A stretch of DNA of 46,906 nucleotides from an uncultured Rubripirellula sp. (lineage in GTDB: Bacteria; Planctomycetota; Planctomycetia; Pirellulales; Pirellulaceae), in assembly GCA_938075415.1 (NCBI GenBank), contig CALJHC010000038.1, positions 1-46,906 of the forward strand, read 5' to 3'. Both the position numbers and the translations under genes were made by a program. The notes under the pieces were generated by a model, which ran no database searches, was not told where the DNA came from, and worked only from the letters and a program-made list of their open reading frames with translations. Position 1 is the stretch's first letter, and each line of letters begins with the position of its first letter. This document shows positions 35,815-45,065 of this stretch, piece by piece.

Positions 35815-38091
35815 GTGCTTCGGCTGATTCGGTTTGCACAGTGTTGGGTGATTTTTGCTGTTGGGATTGCCATTTATCCCCATGCGATCCTTGAGGCAGC
35901 TGAATCAAGTAAACCCAACGTTGTTTTCATACTGGTTGACGATCAAGGTTACTACGACTTGGGATGTTACGGCGCTTCGGAGGTTCGGACACCGAGAATT
36001 GATGGTTTGGCAAAGGATGGCATCAGGTTTACGGATTACTACGCGGCTGCTCCGATCTGCAGTCCGTCTCGTGCGGGTCTATTGACGGGGTGTTACCCAC
36101 GCCGTGTTGGAAATCACATTTGGGTTCACCGAGCTGACTCGACATCTGGCTTGCATCCGGATGAATTAACACTCGCGGAGTTATTTCAAGAAAATGGTTA
36201 TGCAACAGCCTGCATCGGTAAGTGGCATTTAGGGTTTGAGGAACCGTTTCTTCCTCGCCAGCAGGGCTTTGACCACTACTTTGGTTTGCTTCACAACTTG
36301 GATCCTGTTGAGGTGGTTTATTTCGAAGACGTTGGTGGTGTGCCTCTGTTGCGGAATGGTGAGGTGGTTAAGCGGCCTGCAGATGCGGCGGAGTTGACTC
36401 AGAGGTACACCGACGAAGCGATAGGGTTTATCCAGCAGAACCGCGAGCGTCCTTTTTTCTTATACCTTCCCCACACGATGCTGCATCATCCACTCGGTGT
36501 TAGCGAGGCGTTTCGAGGCAAATCAGGATTTGGAGAATATGGCGATGCGATTGAGGAAATGGATTTTCACGTGGGAAGAATCATGGACTGCTTGAAGGAG
36601 CAGGGAGTCGACGACAACACGATCGTGGTTTATGCATCCGACAACGGACGTGGTCCGGGTAGAACTGCTGATCAACCGATTCGAGGACGCAAGTTATCGA
36701 CCTTTGAGGGTGGGATTCGGGTACCTGCTATCTGTTGGGGGCCCGGGGCGGGAGTGCAAGCTGGCGTTGAGAATGGGGCTGTGATTCGTGCGATGGATTG
36801 GTATCCAAGTTTGGCAACCATGGCTGAGATCCCCGTGCCGAAAGATCGCGTTATCGATGGACGGGATATTTCGCCGTTATTGAAGGGGGAAACTCAGGCC
36901 GTTCCTGCGGCAGGACTTGGTAAATCACTCAACGCCAAGGTTCCCCTTCGACGACGTTGGGACCCACCTGCTGAATGGTCAAGCTTGATAAAACAGCACG
37001 AGTACAATGACGCATTTTTTTATCATGGCAGTCATGGGGCGCTGTCGGCGGTCAGGTGGCGTCAATGGAAGTTGGTGTTGAATCCAAGCCTTGGATTATT
37101 CAACCTGACCACCGACCCATCAGAGTCTCAGCCTGTTCGTAACGGTGAAATCGCAAGAAAGTTACGGGGAATGGCAATTATCTTCCAGCACGAGATGCGT
37201 CTTGATGCGCGGCCGGCGGGAATGATCCAACGCTCCTCCATTGATCAACGAACGAGTCTTGCGGATTCATTGCTTGATGGACTCAACCAGAAGCTGGATG
37301 TTGTCTATGCGGAACGGGACACCGGGTTGCTCAAGTTGGATCTTTTTCGTCCCAAAGGTGCTTGGAGCCCGCTTCCGGCAATCGTATGCATTCATGGTGG
37401 AGGATGGCAAAAAGGAAACAAGGAGAACCATCGACAGGTTGCGCAAGCCCTTGCGGCTCGTGGTTTTGTTACCGCTTCGATCTCCTACCGGCTCAGCGGT
37501 CAAGCACCTTTTCCTGCGGCGATTCATGACTGCAAGGACGCGGTTCGTTTTCTGCGTTCCAATGCACATCGGTTTGGTATCGATCCCGAGCAGATTGGCG
37601 CGATTGGGCTTTCCGCGGGCGGGCACCTAGCGGCTTTATTGGGGGCATCAGCAGGGGTTCCTGAATTGGAGGGTGCTGATTGGGGAAGTGATTCCGTTAG
37701 TAGTAAAATCCAAGCGGTTGTTCCGATGGGAGCTCAGACAGACTTGCTTTCGAGTCGCATTGGGGAAATATCGGCAGATTCGGAGCGGGGTGGAATCTGG
37801 CGGCAATTTCTCGGTGGATCACTCGCTGAGGAACCAGAGACCTATCAAAGTGCGTCACCCATCGAACATCTTGATGTCAATGATCCGCCCTTCTGGTTGA
37901 TCACAGGTGAGAAGGATGACTCAAGCACGCGCGCAGTAAGTTTTCGCCAGCGATTAGATGAACTGGGAATCGATTCTGGAATGACGGTAATCTCAGATGC
38001 ACCACACCCCTTTCTATCGCGACAGGGGTGGTTCGATCAGATGCTGGAGTCTGCAAGCGTATTTTTTAAGTCCAATCTGTCCGGCAAATAG
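35815..38091 (+). CDS. Sulfatase fused to alpha/beta hydrolase (esterase)
   Basis: A secreted two-enzyme fusion of about 758 residues. The N-terminal arylsulfatase-like domain has PNVVFILVDDQGYYDLGCYG, CSPSR (Cys82), IGKWHLGFEE and VVYASDNGRGPGRT. From about residue 495 the frame runs on into an esterase domain with HGGGW (His527 begins it), the nucleophile elbow GLSAGG (Ser600), and a late EKDDSS and PHPFLSR that can supply Asp and His, recalling BD-FAE-type feruloyl or acetyl esterases. So one chain could remove sulfate and an acyl group. Start is uncertain: the GTG at 35815 gives a good signal peptide (LIRFAQCWVIFAVGIAIYPH), but the frame is open back to 35578, inside the previous gene, and has an ATG at 35659. 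Confidence 0.93.
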   Translation: MLRLIRFAQCWVIFAVGIAIYPHAILEAAESSKPNVVFILVDDQGYYDLGCYGASEVRTPRIDGLAKDGIRFTDYYAAAPICSPSRAGLLTGCYPRRVGNHIWVHRADSTSGLHPDELTLAELFQENGYATACIGKWHLGFEEPFLPRQQGFDHYFGLLHNLDPVEVVYFEDVGGVPLLRNGEVVKRPADAAELTQRYTDEAIGFIQQNRERPFFLYLPHTMLHHPLGVSEAFRGKSGFGEYGDAIEEMDFHVGRIMDCLKEQGVDDNTIVVYASDNGRGPGRTADQPIRGRKLSTFEGGIRVPAICWGPGAGVQAGVENGAVIRAMDWYPSLATMAEIPVPKDRVIDGRDISPLLKGETQAVPAAGLGKSLNAKVPLRRRWDPPAEWSSLIKQHEYNDAFFYHGSHGALSAVRWRQWKLVLNPSLGLFNLTTDPSESQPVRNGEIARKLRGMAIIFQHEMRLDARPAGMIQRSSIDQRTSLADSLLDGLNQKLDVVYAERDTGLLKLDLFRPKGAWSPLPAIVCIHGGGWQKGNKENHRQVAQALAARGFVTASISYRLSGQAPFPAAIHDCKDAVRFLRSNAHRFGIDPEQIGAIGLSAGGHLAALLGASAGVPELEGADWGSDSVSSKIQAVVPMGAQTDLLSSRIGEISADSERGGIWRQFLGGSLAEEPETYQSASPIEHLDVNDPPFWLITGEKDDSSTRAVSFRQRLDELGIDSGMTVISDAPHPFLSRQGWFDQMLESASVFFKSNLSGK

Positions 38092-38105
38092 GATGACGAC
38101 CGGTG

Positions 38106-41100
38106 ATGTCAAAGTTGTTCAAATTATGGTTGATTGCATTGGCCTGCTTCCAGGTCGACTTAGGTCAACGCGTCTCCGCAGCAGACTTGCCTGAAAATGT
38201 TTCTTCAAGTTCGGATCGTCCGAATGTGCTGTTCTTGGCTGTGGATGACATGAATGATTGGTTGGGATGTCTCGGTAGCACACCATGTGCGATCACACCC
38301 AACCTTGATCGCCTAGCCGAGCGGGGTGTTAATTTCACGAATGCTCACGCTGCAGGAGTTTTTTGCGCGCCGAGTCGCGCAGCAATTTTCACAGGTCAAT
38401 ACGCATCGACGACCGGTTGCTATCGAACCGCAACGTATTTTGTGGATCACCCTGAGATTGATCCGTTGCAACGATCGTTTGCCAAATCGGGGTATGAAAC
38501 ATACGGTGCCGGTAAGTTGTTTCACCATCCGGCCGGGTCGGTGGATCAGCGTGGTTGGACGGAATTCTTTTTGCGTACCGATCGGCAGCGTGGTGAGGGC
38601 TGGCCTATGGATTCGTGGTCCGCTGGCACCCCCTTTCCAGATCCATTTCCCAGCAGTGTCTTCAATCGAGGCGAAGAAATCACAGGTGGACTTTTTCTGG
38701 AGTGGGGCCCGATACCGAATGAGCGCGAAGAGGAGATGGCTGATACGATCCGAACCAATTGGATTGTGAAGCAGTTGTCAAAATCGCATGAGCAGCCCGC
38801 CTTTCTCGGGTTGGGACTCTATTCGCCACACTTTCCAAATTACGTTCCTCAAAAATATTTTGATCTTTACGATCCCGAACAGATTCCTCTGCCGCCTTAC
38901 CTTGAGGACGACTTAGCTGACCTTCCACCGAAGATTATGAAAATCAAAACTGCGCGGTCACGTATCCATCAGAAGTTGGAGTCGCTTGGTGCGGTGCAGG
39001 ACGCAATTCACGGATACCTCGCATCGATCAGTTATGCGGACGCGATGGTTGGTCGCGTTTTAGACGCTTTGGAAAGTGGTCCCCTGGCGGACAACACCAT
39101 CGTTGTTCTGTGGAGTGATCACGGTTATCACCATGGTGAAAAAGGTGACTGGGGCAAACACACGCTGTGGGAGAGGACATCCAATGTTCCATTCATCTGG
39201 GCAGGTCCTGGAGTTGCGAAGGGAGTTCAGTCAGATGTGACCGTCAGTTTGATAGACATGTATCCGACGCTCGCTGAGTTGTGTGGTCTTGAGGGACCCT
39301 TTCAGGACCTTGAGGGGCAATCTCTGGTTGCCACGCTAGAGAATCCGGTAGCAGCGAGTGACCGTAGTGTTTTTCTGCCTCATATGAACCGGGGTGAATA
39401 TGCGATCATCAATCGCGATTGGCGTTACATACGGTACGGCGATGAGGGTGAAGAACTTTACGATGTTAAGAATGACGTCAATGAATGGAATAATCTGGCA
39501 GACGATCCACGCTATGAAGCAGTCAAGCAAAGACTGCGGGAACAGGCGCCAGAACACTTTGCCGAGCCTGCAAAGAATTACAATCCACGCAAGGATTTGA
39601 TCATTGAAGGCGACAGTTTTCGCTGGTCGGAGGGAAAGGGTAATTATCAACCCACCCCGAAGCACTTGCCGTACACGGTTCAACCAGAACCTGACAAAGG
39701 AAGCGGTTCAATATCAAAGAGAAAAATGAAGAACATTCTTTTTGTCGTGTGTGATGATTTGAATACTCAGGTTTCGGTGGCGGGGTATGGGCAGGCGATC
39801 ACACCAACGCTTGATCGTTTTTCAGAAGAAAGCCTCACGTTCAATCGTGCCTATTGCCAGTATCCTGTGTGTGGACCCTCGCGTGCATCATTTCTCAGCG
39901 GTCTTTATCCGGAAGCGACAGGAGTTCTCGATAATAAGACCGACCTTCGTTCGGTGAAGTCAGGTGTTGTTTCGATGCCACAGCATTTTAAGGAGAATGG
40001 ATATTGGACCGCGGGTGCCGGTAAAGTGTTTCACAATACGACCTTGGATCCCGGTTCGCTGGCTTGGAATGAATCTGTTCGCTTCGAAAATGACGAGTTG
40101 CCGATCGTAACCGCAGAGCGAGAAAAGTTTGAAGCAGTGCATGGCTCGATTGAGCAAGCCGGGAACCGGCGTCCCTGGATTAACCGAATGAAAGAGGTTT
40201 CCGCGAAACTGAATGCTCAGACTCCCCCCGGATTCGGTCGTAGTGGCTTGGATGATTCGCAGCACAAGGATGGGAAAAACGTGCAGCAGGTGGTGGACTG
40301 GGTGAAAGAGCGTCGATTCGGTGAAAAACCGTTCTTCATCGCATGTGGCTTGCAGAAGCCACATGTTCCGTTTCTGGCGCCGTCGAAGTATTTCGATCTG
40401 CACCCCAGTGGGGAGATTGATTTCTTTCGTGATCGGAGCAATTTGTGGGATTCGATTCCCGCTCAGGCCCTTTCCAAGCGTTATGAAGCATTTGGTTTTG
40501 AACTTGGTGTCGAGAATGTCGCTAGACGTCAGCAGTACATGCAGGCCTATCACGCCTGCGTTTCCTTCATAGATGCCCAGTTGCAACGTGTGTTCGAAGT
40601 TTTGAAGCAAGAGGGGCTTTGGGATGAGACAATTATCGTTTTTACTTCTGACCACGGTTATCACCTTGGAGACCATTTCTTGTGGGGTAAGGTGACGCTG
40701 TTTGATATCGGTGCTAAGGTTCCTCTCTTGATTCGTGCTCCAGGGCTCACTGCCTCAGGAGGTTCGTCGGAAGCGATGGTGGAGTTGGTTGATCTTTTTC
40801 CCACGTTGACGGATCTTACGGGATTAAAAAATCCTGATTCGTTGCAGGGTGTCTCATTGCGGCCTCTACTGGGACATCCGGAACGCTTGGGTAAAAAACG
40901 TTTGGCCTACAGTGTTGTTCGAAGAGGTCCAAATCTCGGTTACGCCATCCGTGATCAACGTTGGCGGTACACTCGGTGGCCCGATGGTGAGGAACTTTAT
41001 CACTTGCCAAATGATCCCGGCGAACGGAATAACTTGGTTGGTAAACCGCATGTCGCTGAGCGTTTGTCTGAATACCGCCTGAAGCTAGATGCGAAGCGAG

Positions 41101-41141
41101 CATCGGTGATGGAGCTGGATAACCCAGCAGAGAGACAGTAA
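38106..41141 (+). CDS. Double sulfatase: two sulfatase domains in one protein
   Basis: A 1011-residue secreted protein carrying two complete Cys-type sulfatase domains in one continuous frame. Domain 1 (about 38-530) has PNVLFLAVDDMNDWLGCLG and CAPSR with Cys87, then GAGKLFHHPAG and VVLWSDHGYHHGEKGDWGKH. A linker rich in Pro, Lys and Ser leads to domain 2, starting MKNILFVVCDDLN at about residue 541, with CGPSR at Cys589, GAGKVFHNTT and VFTSDHGYHLGDHFLWGK. Both resemble iduronate-2-sulfatase-like enzymes (GK-x-FH). A single signal peptide (residues about 3-25) precedes domain 1 and none precedes domain 2. ATG 38106 is preferred to the adjacent GTG. The final stop overlaps the DUF1501 start (TAATG). 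Confidence 0.95.
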   Translation: MSKLFKLWLIALACFQVDLGQRVSAADLPENVSSSSDRPNVLFLAVDDMNDWLGCLGSTPCAITPNLDRLAERGVNFTNAHAAGVFCAPSRAAIFTGQYASTTGCYRTATYFVDHPEIDPLQRSFAKSGYETYGAGKLFHHPAGSVDQRGWTEFFLRTDRQRGEGWPMDSWSAGTPFPDPFPSSVFNRGEEITGGLFLEWGPIPNEREEEMADTIRTNWIVKQLSKSHEQPAFLGLGLYSPHFPNYVPQKYFDLYDPEQIPLPPYLEDDLADLPPKIMKIKTARSRIHQKLESLGAVQDAIHGYLASISYADAMVGRVLDALESGPLADNTIVVLWSDHGYHHGEKGDWGKHTLWERTSNVPFIWAGPGVAKGVQSDVTVSLIDMYPTLAELCGLEGPFQDLEGQSLVATLENPVAASDRSVFLPHMNRGEYAIINRDWRYIRYGDEGEELYDVKNDVNEWNNLADDPRYEAVKQRLREQAPEHFAEPAKNYNPRKDLIIEGDSFRWSEGKGNYQPTPKHLPYTVQPEPDKGSGSISKRKMKNILFVVCDDLNTQVSVAGYGQAITPTLDRFSEESLTFNRAYCQYPVCGPSRASFLSGLYPEATGVLDNKTDLRSVKSGVVSMPQHFKENGYWTAGAGKVFHNTTLDPGSLAWNESVRFENDELPIVTAEREKFEAVHGSIEQAGNRRPWINRMKEVSAKLNAQTPPGFGRSGLDDSQHKDGKNVQQVVDWVKERRFGEKPFFIACGLQKPHVPFLAPSKYFDLHPSGEIDFFRDRSNLWDSIPAQALSKRYEAFGFELGVENVARRQQYMQAYHACVSFIDAQLQRVFEVLKQEGLWDETIIVFTSDHGYHLGDHFLWGKVTLFDIGAKVPLLIRAPGLTASGGSSEAMVELVDLFPTLTDLTGLKNPDSLQGVSLRPLLGHPERLGKKRLAYSVVRRGPNLGYAIRDQRWRYTRWPDGEELYHLPNDPGERNNLVGKPHVAERLSEYRLKLDAKRASVMELDNPAERQ

Positions 41142-42607
41142 TGAAACCCTTGATGAGAGCAAGCACTTTGGAAGATGCAATTAATCGTCGCACAAAAGCA
41201 ACTCGCCGAGAATTTGGGCTGGGACTTGGTGCATCCCTCGGCTCGATTGCATTTTCTTCACTTTTGTCGGGTGAAGACACGGCGATTCGGTCCCGTGAAA
41301 GTTCAGACGCTTCGCCGCACCTTACTCCAAAAGTCGCTCATCACCCTGCCAAGGCGAAGAACTGCATTTTTTTAATGATGGAAGGCGGTCCCTCTCACCT
41401 TGATACCTTCGATCCCAAACCCAAACTCAAGGACTTGCATCTGAAGCAGTTCACGCGAGGTGGGGCGCAGAAATCAGCCATGGAGAGTGGGAAGCGGTAT
41501 TACGTTCAGAGCCCTTTTCAGTTTGGACGTTTTGGTGAAAGCGGTGCTGACATGGCGACGAACTGGGTTCACTTAAAGAACGTTGCGGATGATTTATGTT
41601 TTTTCCGGGGGTGTCAGGTCGATAGTGTGAATCACCCAACCGCGATGTATCAGATGAATTGTGGGAATCGATTTGGTGGAGACCCTGGAATTGGGGCTTG
41701 GGTTACGTATGGACTCGGTACGACCAACGAGAATCTGCCGGGTTTTATTGTCCTTCCTGAGGTTTCGTACCCTCAAGGCGGTGCGGCGAACTGGAGTAAC
41801 GGCTACTTGCCGGCTTCCTTTCAGGGGACTCCGCTTCGGGCTTCAGGGTCACCGATTCTGAATCTAAAGCCACCCTCCGGGTTTTCGCTGGAGAGACAAC
41901 GAAAGAATCTTGATTTGCTCGGTAAGATTAACGAGCGTCATGCAACGCAGCACCCGCAACATTCTGAGTTGCAAGCGAGGCTGGATAGCTACGAACTAGC
42001 GTACCGAATGCAATCAGAGGTACCGGAGGCGCTTGATCTGAGTGGTGAGAGCGAGACGGTTCTGAGGCAGTATGGAATCGGCAACAAAGAAACGGATTCC
42101 TTCGCCAAGAAATGTTTACTGGCCCGGAAGTTGGTTGAAAAGGGAGTGCGTTTTATCCAACTTTATAATGGGACCTGGGACAGCCACGACTACATTGAAC
42201 GTGCTCATGGAAATCTGGTTCGTGGTGTTGATCAACCCATTGCCGCCCTGATTGCAGACTTGAAGGAACGAGGCCTGCTAGAGAGCACCTTGGTCGTCTG
42301 GTGTGGCGAGTTTGGTAGAACTCCTGACAACGGATTTCGCGGAGGGACGGCCTATGGGCGTGATCATAATCCCAATGCAATGACGATCTGGATGGCCGGA
42401 GGAGGTGTGAACGCGGGGCACACCATCGGTGCCACCGATGAAACGGGAATGGAGGCGGTTGAGGGCGTCGCCCATGTGCGAGACTTCCACGTGACTCTTC
42501 TGCGTTTACTCGGTTTGGATGATAATCAATTGACTTTTTATCATGCGGGGCGCTTTAAGCAATTAAGTCAATTTGGGGGCAGGGTAATTGAGGATCTAAT
42601 CGCCTGA
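41141..42607 (+). CDS. DUF1501 protein with Tat signal
   Basis: A 488-residue exported protein of the DUF1501 family, which belongs to the alkaline-phosphatase/sulfatase-like fold group but lacks a sulfatase CxPSR motif. The twin-arginine motif RREFGLGLG (residues 22-30) sits before a hydrophobic stretch, predicting Tat export in folded form. The core includes KNCIFLMMEGGPSHLDTFDP near residue 75, WVHLKNVADDLCFFRGCQ, FIQLYNGTWDSHDYIERAHG and VVWCGEFGRTPDNGFRGG with YGRDHNPNAMTIWMAGGG. DUF1501 genes regularly follow PSD1 genes in planctomycetes; activity is unknown. Its ATG overlaps the stop of the double sulfatase by one base, so it is the translationally coupled last gene of the operon. Confidence 0.95.
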   Translation: MKPLMRASTLEDAINRRTKATRREFGLGLGASLGSIAFSSLLSGEDTAIRSRESSDASPHLTPKVAHHPAKAKNCIFLMMEGGPSHLDTFDPKPKLKDLHLKQFTRGGAQKSAMESGKRYYVQSPFQFGRFGESGADMATNWVHLKNVADDLCFFRGCQVDSVNHPTAMYQMNCGNRFGGDPGIGAWVTYGLGTTNENLPGFIVLPEVSYPQGGAANWSNGYLPASFQGTPLRASGSPILNLKPPSGFSLERQRKNLDLLGKINERHATQHPQHSELQARLDSYELAYRMQSEVPEALDLSGESETVLRQYGIGNKETDSFAKKCLLARKLVEKGVRFIQLYNGTWDSHDYIERAHGNLVRGVDQPIAALIADLKERGLLESTLVVWCGEFGRTPDNGFRGGTAYGRDHNPNAMTIWMAGGGVNAGHTIGATDETGMEAVEGVAHVRDFHVTLLRLLGLDDNQLTFYHAGRFKQLSQFGGRVIEDLIA

Positions 42608-43119
42608 TGACGAGCTGTCAGCTCAGTCAGGAAAGTGTGACCGAGGCGAAACGGAGGCTGGAATAGCCGGTAGATTCTTGTCCTCTGCTCGCTCAAGGTG
42701 GTTAAGCGACCAGCAAACCATCGGTACCCCCGATTCTTCGAAGCTGCTGAGTTGATTTTAGCAGCATTCTTTCGAGTTGGTCCCGGGGATAATTGCCGTT
42801 TTACCCATGCGGATTGACAGGTTTTACCATTGTCTTTGCGTTGTATTCGCTATCCGCTTCGAATGATCATTGGAGTTGAAGCATGGGCGGCGGTGGAAGC
42901 TCCGATTTCAGGGTCTGTTGAATGCCTGGTTATTGGGATTTCACGGCGTTAACGTATAAATGTCCAGTTGGAATTTTCGTTCCGCGAGCTACTTAGAGTG
43001 GAAAAATCCTCTGGGGTAGCGTGTCGCCGGGTTCAAGACGCTACAATCTCTGCAAAGGTGTCGGGAGCATGTCCTGACGCGACGTTCGAAACCGTTTTTA
43101 GATGTACGAGAGAGTTGGT
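42608..43119. other. Intergenic region after the large operon
   Basis: About 500 bases. A short inverted repeat (gagct and agctc, about 42619-42631) and a gctgct/agcagc pair near 42743 could form weak hairpins, without T-runs. No supported gene. Confidence 0.4.
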
Positions 43120-43494
43120 ATGAGTGATGCGACGGTCAGCGGAGTGATTCATCTGATCGAGGAAACCAAGACGTTTGGAAACAAGGGGTTTCGTAAACGT
43201 CTCGTGGTATTGGAACAGGATAAAGGTTCGTTCACGAACTACATTCCCGTTGAATTCATCCGTGATTCATGCGATTCCGTTGACGATCTCAACGTGGGGG
43301 ATGAAATTGAGGTGAGCTATCGACTCAGCGGCCGACGTTGGCAGCGTGACGAACAAAGCGAAGCACGTTACTTCCTTAGTGCAGAGGCGATGTCGTTTCA
43401 GTTACTCAATTCAACCGGTGGGACTATGACGGAGCGAGTGAGTTCGCCGAATGATGCGTTCTCTGAGGCAAGTGATGAAGAGGCACCGTTCTAA
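43120..43494 (+). CDS. DUF3127 family protein
   Basis: A 124-residue small soluble protein. MSDATVSGVIHLIEETKTFGNKGFRKRLVV opens a five-stranded OB-like barrel; FTNYIPVEFIRDSCDSVDDLNVGDEIEVSYRLSGRRW continues it, followed by a flexible acidic tail. This is the DUF3127 pattern, thought to be a single-stranded nucleic-acid-binding-like fold; a DNA-linked role is inferred from the fold only. Start at ATG 43120, with a purine-rich stretch just upstream, was preferred to the ATG at 43102. Thymidine kinase follows on the same strand after a 194-base gap, so they may or may not share a transcript. Confidence 0.87.
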   Translation: MSDATVSGVIHLIEETKTFGNKGFRKRLVVLEQDKGSFTNYIPVEFIRDSCDSVDDLNVGDEIEVSYRLSGRRWQRDEQSEARYFLSAEAMSFQLLNSTGGTMTERVSSPNDAFSEASDEEAPF

Positions 43495-43688
43495 TTTCCG
43501 CTTTCTCTTGGGCGGTTCGACACGCCAGGCGTTGGACCGGTTAGTTGCGACGGCGAGATCTGTCATTAACTTCTGATCCATTGGGGAACCGCTTGCTGTG
43601 GGCGGCAAATTCCCACGTGTTCCCTGCATGTGGAATCGTCTCTTCGTTATCGGATGAATCTGCGAAATTCAATCGCAAAAGAATCGCT

Positions 43689-44306
43689 ATGGCGAAATTG
43701 TATTTTTACTATTCGACGATGAACGCCGGCAAATCGACGATGTTGCTGCAGGCTAGCTACAACTATGAAGAACGGGGGATGCAGAGCCTGATTCTCTCAC
43801 CCGCTATTGGTAATCGCAGCAGTGAAAATCAGGTCTCGTCACGTATTGGCTTGTCATCGCCGTCCACTGCTTTTCACACCTCCGAGAATCTGTTTCAACT
43901 GATTCAGTCGATTGGTAAAACACAGGCGATCGATTGTGTTTTCGTTGACGAAGCCCAGTTTCTAGAAAAACAACAAGTCAAGCAGTTATCGGAAGTTGCT
44001 GACAGAATGGGAGTACCGGTGCTTTGTTACGGCTTGAGGACAGATTTTCAGGGCAATCTATTTACCGGTAGCGAGCAACTATTGGCTTGGGCCGACGAAA
44101 TGACAGAAATCAAGACAATTTGTCACTGTGGTCGTAAGGCCAACATGGTGCTGCGAATTGACTCTGAAGGAAATGTCATCAAGGAAGGTGTTCAAATCAA
44201 GATTGGCGGAAATGATAAGTACGTTTCCGTCTGCCGAAAGCATTTCAAAAGTGGAATGATTCGACGCCGCGACGATGAGTTGATGCTCGATGGCTTTGAG
44301 GCCTAG
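43689..44306 (+). CDS. tdk: Thymidine kinase
   Basis: A 205-residue type II thymidine kinase phosphorylating thymidine with ATP in the salvage pathway. The P-loop MNAGKST is at residues 11-17, the Walker-B-like VFVDEAQF at 84-91, and the zinc site is formed by CHCG at 145-148 and CRKH at 182-185. YGLRTDFQGNLFTGS at about 114-128 is the typical lasso-adjacent region. The ATG at 43689 fits the standard family start (MAKLYFYYSTMNAGKST); earlier in-frame residues are not family-like. Length is normal. A hairpin terminator follows about 80 bases after the stop. Confidence 0.96.
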   Translation: MAKLYFYYSTMNAGKSTMLLQASYNYEERGMQSLILSPAIGNRSSENQVSSRIGLSSPSTAFHTSENLFQLIQSIGKTQAIDCVFVDEAQFLEKQQVKQLSEVADRMGVPVLCYGLRTDFQGNLFTGSEQLLAWADEMTEIKTICHCGRKANMVLRIDSEGNVIKEGVQIKIGGNDKYVSVCRKHFKSGMIRRRDDELMLDGFEA

Positions 44307-44783
44307 TTGACCGTAGTCTTAACGGACGAATGGGTGCGTCAACTCGCGTCACATTCGTTTGGTTTTCAAGTTACTGAATTACCCACCGTCTGTCAGCTTA
44401 ATTAGTCAGACGGTGATTTTCTCACTCAGATCGATAATCCCTCGTTAGGCTGCGTTCATTCATTAGCAGACCTGTTTTTTTGAGGGATTGGGTTGAATCG
44501 CATTGGTTTGGGTGCAGCGCCATCTCTTTCTTGCGGCGTGTAACGCCGTTTCGATAAGGTTAACGTCACGATCAATTGGGCGATGACAGTCCCGAACCGT
44601 TCGTGCGGCAAACGACGGTGTCAGATTTTGACGCGACCGGTTTTACAGGTGGGACTCAATCGTTCGTGGGTTTTCTGGTCGCTGACAGGTTGCGTTTGTT
44701 CTTGTCAACTGTGTCTTGAGTATGTTTTTTTGGTTGGTGCCTTCCCGGGCCTAACCTCAGCAGCAATCGTTTTTGGGTGTGAT
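44307..44783. other. Intergenic region after tdk
   Basis: Contains the hairpin terminator listed separately; otherwise nothing recognisable. Confidence 0.45.
44384..44422 (+). terminator. Likely intrinsic terminator after tdk
   Basis: caccgtctg (44384-44392) pairs perfectly with cagacggtg (44407-44415) over nine bases, around a 14-base loop, followed by attttctc. The short T-run makes it a moderate candidate. Confidence 0.6.
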
Positions 44784-45065
44784 ATGAAACGGAAACCACT
44801 TTTCTGGATTGCAATTGCGATTCTGGTCATTGGTGGGTGTGATGATCCGCAGCAGGCAATGTGGAACGAGTTCGATGACGCGAGAATGATTGACAACCTG
44901 AAGAATCAAGAGAGGGCTCTGCACACTTTGAGGGAGATTCGCATTGTGAACCCCGATGCAATTCATCGTGGATCCAGTGTTGATACCTGGATTGAAGATT
45001 GGGAGGAGAGGGTTGGGGTCTTGGAAGAGAAAGAGAAAGAAAAAAAGTCAATGTGGTCCTACTGA
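44784..45065 (+). CDS. Small putative lipoprotein
   Basis: A 93-residue protein starting MKRKPLFWIAIAILVIGGC, a clear lipoprotein signal whose lipobox Cys is residue 19 (VIGGC). The mature part is a charged helix-forming chain (DDARMIDNLKNQERALHTLRE and onward) ending in an acidic and basic tail EEKEKEKKSM. I recognise no family. It would be an envelope lipoprotein, anchored to a membrane, with a likely coiled-coil or helical hairpin. The ATG at 44784 was chosen over an upstream frame start because the signal peptide begins exactly there. Confidence 0.65.
   Translation: MKRKPLFWIAIAILVIGGCDDPQQAMWNEFDDARMIDNLKNQERALHTLREIRIVNPDAIHRGSSVDTWIEDWEERVGVLEEKEKEKKSMWSY

Noticed and set aside
42608..42760. 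A structured RNA after the DUF1501 gene suggested by short hairpins
   Set aside because: The hairpins are weak, and I could not match them to RNase P, tmRNA, 6S RNA or a riboswitch.
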